Shown here one piece after another: positions 57,346 to 64,000 of a stretch of 64,000 nt of DNA. Every line of letters begins with the position of its first letter. Position 1 is the stretch's first letter. Source of the DNA: Brachynemurus nebulosus. Taxonomy: Eukaryota > Arthropoda > Insecta > Neuroptera > Myrmeleontidae. The position numbers and the translations under genes are program-made. Below the pieces are notes generated by a model that was not told the origin of the DNA, did no database searches, and saw only the letters and a program-made list of their open reading frames with translations. The stretch lies in assembly GCA_035578155.1 (NCBI GenBank), contig JAPWDM010000004.1:61197461-61261460 (forward strand), in the 5' to 3' direction.

Positions 57346-59544
57346 CTTTGGAAATTCATTATGTTATGCAGCTGCTGCGATACGGGTATTTTTCATTTGT
57401 AATAATGATTTTTATGTTGTCTTTACCATTGAATTTTTAGGGAAAATCATACAGTACTTATAAAGAAATAATGACACTCACACCACACTCCAATAATTTG
57501 TAAATAACAATTTAAAGCTGCAGCTAAGTACTTTCGTTACAATCTGGCTTAATTAGATGGTTTTGAAACGGTTCATTTGGTAACTAACTACTCTTGAACC
57601 AGTAACAGTTACGTTTTTAAAACAGTTTATTATTCTTTCAACATGAATCTCAAGCTGGCAAGCTTCAAAAAGTAACCGCCGATTTGTGAGTATGGAAATT
57701 TGGGAACATGCTAATATTAATATTTTTTTTTGTGAGATAAGGAACTTCACAATGGAAAATAGCAAGATAAAAAATAGGAGTAATAATAGTACGGAAAACT
57801 ATTTTTATATAGTTGATTTTTTTGATTGATATAACTTTTATTACTTATTTTAGTTATCAAATGTTATCATACATTTACACCGTCTTTTTTGTGTTCGTAG
57901 TCCCAATAACAGTTAGTGAACTACGAAATCGTGAGTTCGTGACAATTTTTTTTAAGCAATTCGGGGGCGGACTGTTTTCGGAAAGGTAGCTTAACATTTT
58001 TTAAAGTAATGTTGAATAAAACCATAGCCGTGGTAATCATCATCTTGCAAAACGTATCATCTGAAATATTTACAAGATCGATTATACGTAGTTAATTTTA
58101 GGTTTCTGATTTTTATGAAATAATTCACTTTTCATTTTAATTTGATTGCTTTTCTCATCAACCATATGCTCTAACTTACTAATATAACATATATATTTTT
58201 ACACTCAACATTTAATTTATTTTTTAAAAGTTCACCTGAGGATTTAATCTGACTTATAGTTTATCAATTTGCGGCTTTCTATTTTAGATGAATATATAAA
58301 AAAAAAAAAGATTTTTTACTTACTATTAATACTCATAACTAAAATTTTTTATAACAAAAAAAGAAAAAAAAAACACGAAAAACATGTCAATTATCATTCG
58401 CTTTGGGAAAAAAAACTTGAATTTTTTTTAAAAATTAATTTCCTCATCTTTCAACTATTGATTTTTTGACATTTTGATAAGTGGATATATTATAGATAGA
58501 TTATTCATCAAACAAACAAAAAATAGATATAATGACGTTATTATATTAGTTGAAAATGTACCAAACATCTGGTTAATGCTATCATGATCGCGACAGCATG
58601 ATATGATTCGTTATATGTATATTCTCCATCCATTTTGCTCTTATTAATTGATTAGAGTTTATATATTGAAATAATTTAATTTTCTGTAATTCCTTATATG
58701 TCGACCGAACGTGATTTAATCATTTCTCAATATTATTGTAAAACTAAAATCTGTTAAAATTTTGATTTCAGATATACATACGTATACATAAGGTTTGTAT
58801 TCTTATTGTCTATAGTCTATACTCTATAGTCCATACATTATGTTTTGAATAATATCTGATCCGATATTTATGTCAGAAAATATGACAAAGAATGAGCTGT
58901 GTTATCATCATAGTAACAAAGTTAATTTATAATAGACATATATTTATGAAATTTCTTAAAAAGAGGTAATATCACAATTAATCATAAAGATTCGATTAAA
59001 TTCAATATACAAAAGTACGACACAAGAGAATAAAAGTCACTGCTTTCATATTTGACATCATGCAAAATTACTTTGTATAATTTTTGTTTGGTTGGAAAAT
59101 TCTGATAAACAGAAAAAGAAGCATCAAAAATTTAATCAGAGACGTCAGAATGTATGAATATATTAATATTTAGACATTAATAGTCGCTGTACAACGTCAA
59201 GTCCAATCTAAGTAACTGTGACACAACATTGTACCACAACAAACAATTTCAGATAAAGTGTATTTGTTGTCAAAATAATTAAATAATGTACCAGTTGGAC
59301 GTTTCATCATTATAGATATTATATATTTAAGCATCTACACTGTAAACTTCCCCAGGGGTTGGCAATATTTTTAATAAAAAAATTAATTAAAAAATCGAAA
59401 AACAAACTAAAACGGTGGAAACAAGATGAGAATATAGGAAAAAAGAAAAACGAATAAAAAAATAAAGCACTCGGAGGCATCATACATTTCTGTTTAACAT
59501 GATACAACATGTATGCCTCCAACCGCTTTACTTTTTTATTCATT
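57346..59544. other. A+T-rich spacer, nothing recognised
   Basis: Chance ORFs only. GCAGCTGCTGCGATACGGGT near 57368 may be a decayed pogo-associated repeat. Confidence 0.4.
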
Positions 59545-60292
59545 TTTCTTTTAAAGAACCCCTGTGCAGAATTTCACATTTCTAGACCCAATGGTTTTCT
59601 ATATAAACTTTCATTCCCTCTTTTATGTCATTACAGAATAAAATTTAAAAAATCCCTCTTAGAGCTCACCTACGCTACATAACGAAATCTTGTACAAAAT
59701 TTCACGTTTCTGGGCCCAGTAGGTTTTTTAAATAAATTTTGTCTGCCATTTTAGGGGATGAATTTCCAAAACCCCTTCTTGGTGCTCGCCTACATTATAT
59801 GTATAAAGAACCTCTTTATAGAATTGAACGTTTCTAGACTCAACGGTTTTCTATATAAATTTTCATCCCCTATTTTTAATCCCTTAGGAAGCGAAATTCA
59901 CTCTTGGTGCTTACTTGCGTTACTAAAGGAACCTTTGTACAAAATTTTACGTTTCTAAACCCAGCGATTTCCTATATAAATTTTCATCCCCTGTTTTACA
60001 CCCTTAGTGAACAAATTTTTACAAAAATTCAACCTCTACATCTTCCTCTACGTCTCCCTCTACTCATCTACATTAGTACAGGACCTCTGTGGTCCTGTGC
60101 AAAATTTTACCTTTCATAAATTTTCATCCCCTACTTTATACCCTTAAGGGATGAGTTTCCAAAAATCTTTTCTTGGTGTTCCCCTACGTTACATGAAGTA
60201 CTCGTCTGTAAAATTTCACGTTTCTAAACCCAATGGTTCGTTATATAAATTTTTCATCCCCTATATAAGGGATGAATTTTGAAACTTCATGT
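59545..60292 (+). repeat. tandem repeat, ~120-130-bp units, about six
   Basis: Units share AAAATTT(C/T)ACGTTTCTA, CCCA(A/G)(T/C)GGTTT(T/C)CTATATA, AATTTTCATCCCCT and CTTGGTGCTCACCTACGTTA-like blocks. The array ends near CAAAATCCGTCAAGCCGTTT, a phrase typical of non-LTR tails. ORFs inside are not genes. Confidence 0.7.
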
Positions 60293-60854
60293 AACCTATA
60301 GCACTCCCGGAATTAAGACGAATTCAAAATCCGTCAAGCCGTTTAGGCTGCAGACTGCGCCACAGAAACAGACATAGTCAGTGGATACATACATACTTCT
60401 TAAACATATTACCGTCCTTCTGATGCAGTCGGGTAAAAAAAGAAATACACAATAACCAAAAACAGATAAAAAAATAGTACAAAAAAACACAAACAATTAA
60501 ATACTTTTATTACAATTACATTCACACATTTCAATCTAATTCCAAAAAAAATTTAAAAAAAATAAATGATAAAATAGACCTATACTTTTATGTGTTATCC
60601 TTTTATAAATCTTTACAGAAATCAACACACCGAGAGTGCGTTTGTTAGTGGTCAAGACTTATTTGCGGTAACATTGCATACATGTGTGATTACTGATCGC
60701 GACCGACCTCTACGGTTATTCTGATGCTGTGTACTTGGACCGTAAAGTATTATGTATAAGGAAATCTAATATAAACCGATGGAGCTTACAATGTTTTGCA
60801 TAGTATACTATCAGTTTTTGCTATTCTTTCATAATAATAATTATTGGTGTTATG
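60293..60854. other. spacer, nothing recognised
   Basis: No gene or repeat partner noticed. Confidence 0.4.
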
Positions 60855-60862
60855 TACGCTTC
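60855..60862 (+). repeat. hAT target-site duplication, left
   Basis: GTACGCTT, identical to 62712-62719. Confidence 0.85.
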
Positions 60863-62711
60863 AGTGGCGTAGCTAGACGTGGGCGAAGTGGGTCCTCGAC
60901 GAGGCCCCTTTGAATGCGATGCCCCCAGACTTGACCATAGATCACAGATGACTAATTAATTTGATCACTTTTACGCTCGAAAAAGAACGTCACAAATTTA
61001 AAAGCGTGTTTGAGGCCTCGCAAGAAGTCCCTCTTAAATGCGACTCTTAGGTCTTTAGATTTCTACCTGAGATATTTGCGTGTAACGACACCTAATTGAT
61101 TTTATAAAAATTATTATATACACATATATAAATGTAATATGTATTAAATGAAAGGAAAAAAAATTATTAAGTCGTATCTAGGTCGTATCAGACTAATCGA
61201 CAATGTTTCAAAATAAAATGATTTTTGTATTTCTCATTAATTCTATAAAAAAACCTGACAACAATAGTAGATAAAGAAAATCCCAAAGGAAAAGACCACA
61301 GATGAGACAGATCAAGCCTATATACAAAAAAGTGTGATCCGAAAGTTGCAATAAATAGCAATTTATACTGCTTACTGATTAGTCGTCCATCGGCTCTTCA
61401 AGCGTACATATGCATTGTTAAATCGTGGCCACAGTGGTGGCTGTTCATTGTTACATCATTAGTAGCAGGTACATGCATACGCTTGTTCGAGTATACGTAT
61501 CCATTCCCACCTTGGACTACCGCTACATACATACAGAGTATTACACACACAAACATCTACTACCTTACACATACCAACACATACTCTAAATACGTATATA
61601 ACCTCGCACCTAACCGCCAACTCTGATGACGTAAAATTCTGATTACAGTCGGAATGCTAACTATAATAATAGTAGTTCGGCCCCTTAGAAAAGACCATTC
61701 CATTCAAACGGTACAAAGAATCAAAATCTACGTTTTTAGAAGTAGATATAAGGACTACAAATTTTAATAATTTACTATCCACATTATGTATTATATAGGT
61801 TTCTTATTATCGCAAGCTCATATTATCACTGTGACTATACTATACTCTACTATACATAGTATGCCCTTTTTGCTTAGCATGTCAGTAAACATAAACGCGT
61901 GATACAAGACTTTACTTAGCCATCATTGTACATGATGTGCCCTAACATAAAGTGCAACATTTAATTAAATTAGCAGGGAGTATGGATGGTATATCGTATA
62001 TTTGCTCGTCCTATTTTCCTCCATGTTCCATTCTTTGAAAAAATGAAAGTGTGCGGAGATTCAATTAAATGATGACGTCCGAGATAAAGCCAGGGTTTCA
62101 TTGTACTTGCTGTTATCATAACGTGAGTACTTGCACAGGTTTCATTTCGACGAAAAAATATTTTGTCTGTGTAAATCAGCGGTGGCAAACCCCCGGCCCG
62201 CGGGCTGCATGTGGTCCACTTTAAACTTTCTTTGGCCCGCGAAACCTGGGATACATTCCTACGGTGTTTTGAGTGATATTGATTTTTCTTAGCGCTTCTG
62301 CATATTTTCTTGTTTGAAAAATTGTTATAACGATATAATTATTGTGTATCTAAAAGTCTTCATAGCGCTACCGTTACAATTTATTTTGATTTCTGTAAGT
62401 TTTTATTTTTTGGTCGTTTTTGGTTCAAAAAATTCTATTCTAATATTAAAATTTTTCAGTGCCTTCAAACCCGTAAATAAAACGATAAAGCGATTAAATC
62501 AGAAACTAGTTATCGAGGGCCTAGTTATCGGGTTGCTAAGTTGTCTTTCTTTCTTTCTTGAAAATATGAGAAGAGGAACCTCGCAAAAGTGATTAAGTGA
62601 TTTTTTTTATCGTCGCCTAATTTTTAAGAGAGAAATTTCAAAAAGAAAATTAAAAGGGGTCTCGCAAAAATTATTTTGCCCACTCCTCATTTTGGTCTTA
62701 CGACGCCACTG
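60863..62711. mobile_element. 1.85-kb hAT element, non-autonomous
   Basis: Begins CAGTGGCGTAGCTAGACG and ends CTTACGACGCCACTG, with a perfect 8-bp duplication. GAGGCC(T/C)CGCAA-type blocks recur in both subterminal parts. The interior includes a block shared with 11140-11240 and a second, nested repeat start at 62178. No BED finger or hAT transposase ORF is recognisable, so it depends on a helper. Confidence 0.85.
62178..62310 (+). mobile_element. nested hAT-like terminus (CAGCGGTGGCAAAC)
   Basis: CAGCGGTGGCAAACCCCCGG CCCGCGGGCTGC then TTTGGCCCGCG is a common start of hAT repeats. The opposite end was not found; extent uncertain. Confidence 0.45.
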
Positions 62712-62719
62712 GTACGCTT
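62712..62719 (+). repeat. hAT target-site duplication, right
   Basis: GTACGCTT, matches 60855-60862. Confidence 0.85.
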
Positions 62720-63368
62720 ACAACTTTGTAAGTACCATAATTTTTAAGGCAGTTCATATGGAAAAGTAAATTCTATAGATAATTACCTAACTATTACAAA
62801 AGAAACATTTAATAATTTTGTATCGATTTGATTGAAAGAACTATTTTTTTTTTAAATATTTATTGGCATGTATGTAGATTGATTGAATATTATACCATTT
62901 ATATGTATGTACATACGCATAAGCTACCTTTATCCGTGATTTTTATATTACATTTTAAAATTTATTTCAAGTCAATATTTCAAAATGGTTAAAAAGATTT
63001 ATTCTAATGTCTGTCTTGGATGATCAATATGTCAGTGTACTTAAAATGTTATTCATTGATTTTCAACTTCAGTCAACGAAGCAACGAACTCCTTTTCAAT
63101 GTTAAGTTTTGCTTGACAATTGTATGTATGCATATGAGTTGTGATAAATTACTGTTCCTGTTTATTGAAAGTGTAGTTGGGTTGGTTTGCTTTGAAAGTT
63201 GCATCTCAACAAGAAAAAGAAATTAAATACTTAAATAAATTATTTACTGGGAGATTTAAAATATTACGTTAAATAAATTAATCACGATTAATCAATACGT
63301 TAAAAAATTATGAATTTTTGTGTAAAATTCACACGTAGCAATTTAGTATGTGTATCATAATTTAACAA
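62720..63368. other. A+T-rich spacer, nothing recognised
   Basis: Chance ORFs only (68 codons at most). Confidence 0.4.
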
Positions 63369-64000
63369 AAACGCCGTGAGCAGCGGGGCCCCATCACGGT
63401 AGTCGAATTTTCCCCTTCATCTTCGGTATTGAATGTCTACAAGCGAAATGTGATTGAAAGTCTACAACCGAATTGTCATTTTGTTGGTTTCAAAACTGGT
63501 GATGAGTGTTCGGCTGATCGAGGCTTTAAAAAAAGGTTTTAAGTATTTAAGGGCTGTATCTCAGTAAATTTCAATTTTGTGCCGAAAACAGGTAGCAGAA
63601 AAAAAACCAACACAATTCGTACGAGGACATTCCTGCCCATGTTTATCCGCTAATTGCCTTTATGTTTTAGTTTTAAATATTAAAAAAGGACCTTAAATAG
63701 TAAACTGGAAGGCCTTTATAAAGATATTTTTTCTTTCAAAAAAAAAAAAAAAAAAAAAAAAATAAAAAATAAAAAATTATTTTATAAATAATAAAAATCC
63801 CAAATTCCTACTTTATATGTATGTATACATATAGAATTACCTATATGTAATATAATATGTATGTATGCAACTACCGATATGTATGTATTGCTTTTGTTAA
63901 AAAAGTAAATTCATTTTTTTTAAAATTTTTTAAAATTACTATTCGCCTACTGTGTGTTAGAATAAAAGTAATTCATTTAAAACACATTTACAATACCACT
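63369..64000 (-). mobile_element. copy 2 of the 7.3-8.3 kb element, inverted, running off the window
   Basis: Starts with the G+C-rich hairpin CGCCGTGAGCAGCGGGGCCC (63371) and follows the 7.3-8.3 kb unit in reverse, once only. It continues through a poly(A) run (about 63739-63762) to ATTCGCCTACTGTG and AAACACATTTAACA-like lead-in. The outer end lies at or beyond the window edge. Confidence 0.7.

Noticed and set aside
61970..62592. 72- and 92-codon ORFs inside the hAT element as transposase pieces
   Set aside because: No BED finger, no DDE region and no C-terminal dimerisation text; they overlap a non-coding nested terminus.

Overview
This is an A+T-rich, intron- and transposon-dominated stretch of an animal nuclear genome, almost certainly an insect. 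Supporting evidence is a spliced integrin alpha exon of arthropod type (31182-31303), a Mutator-like (MULE) transposase fragment of a kind I associate with aphids and other sap-feeding Hemiptera, a TATA plus TCAGT promoter in the arthropod style, and very long (TA)n tracts. Hemiptera is my best guess but the order is not proven. There are no operons, ribosome binding sites, CRISPR arrays, rRNAs or recognisable tRNAs.

Only two sequences look like functional protein-coding DNA. One is a 122-bp exon of integrin alpha (first beta-propeller blade, plus strand); no other exon of that gene was recognised, so most of the window may be its introns. The other is an intact, apparently intronless 339-codon gene at 53133-54152 encoding a one-finger C2H2 protein. 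It has its own TATA box, initiator and poly(A) signal and lies inside a 5.07-kb element with 1.8-kb inverted arms.

Nearly everything else is mobile or repetitive DNA, and many elements can be delimited by their target-site duplications. 1-8.3 kb holds a TA-flanked MITE, fold-back elements, a pogo-type element (3661-4492), long AT tracts, a ~165-bp minisatellite and a duplicated element. 13.5-16.4 kb is an inverted-repeat element with nested retrotransposon-tail and CTGT repeats. 19.7-22.1 kb is a MULE hairpin with an 8-bp duplication and a broken transposase. 25.3-30.1 kb holds a hAT MITE full of TATCGATA sites, a 1.2-kb fold-back, and a retrotransposon tail split by a 1.5-kb insertion. 31.2-34.2 kb holds the integrin exon, a second hAT MITE 320 bp downstream, and palindromes. 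37.1-41.2 kb is a TA-flanked pogo/Tigger-like element. 42-50 kb holds MITEs and dispersed repeats. 50.8-55.8 kb is the C2H2-bearing element. 55.9-56.4 kb and 60.9-62.7 kb are two further hAT elements with perfect 8-bp duplications. The right edge is a minus-strand copy of the 7.3-8.3 kb element.

The most promising undescribed object is 50783-55847. It has 6-bp flanking duplications, AG...CT termini, inverted arms that run into the 3' end of the gene, a central 18-19-bp minisatellite and a live-looking promoter. The 6-bp duplication is corroborated by two unoccupied copies of the same target repeat elsewhere in the window. These features recall Polinton/Maverick-type elements, but no polymerase, integrase, ATPase, protease or capsid gene is present. 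It would therefore be a non-autonomous derivative or an unrelated class.
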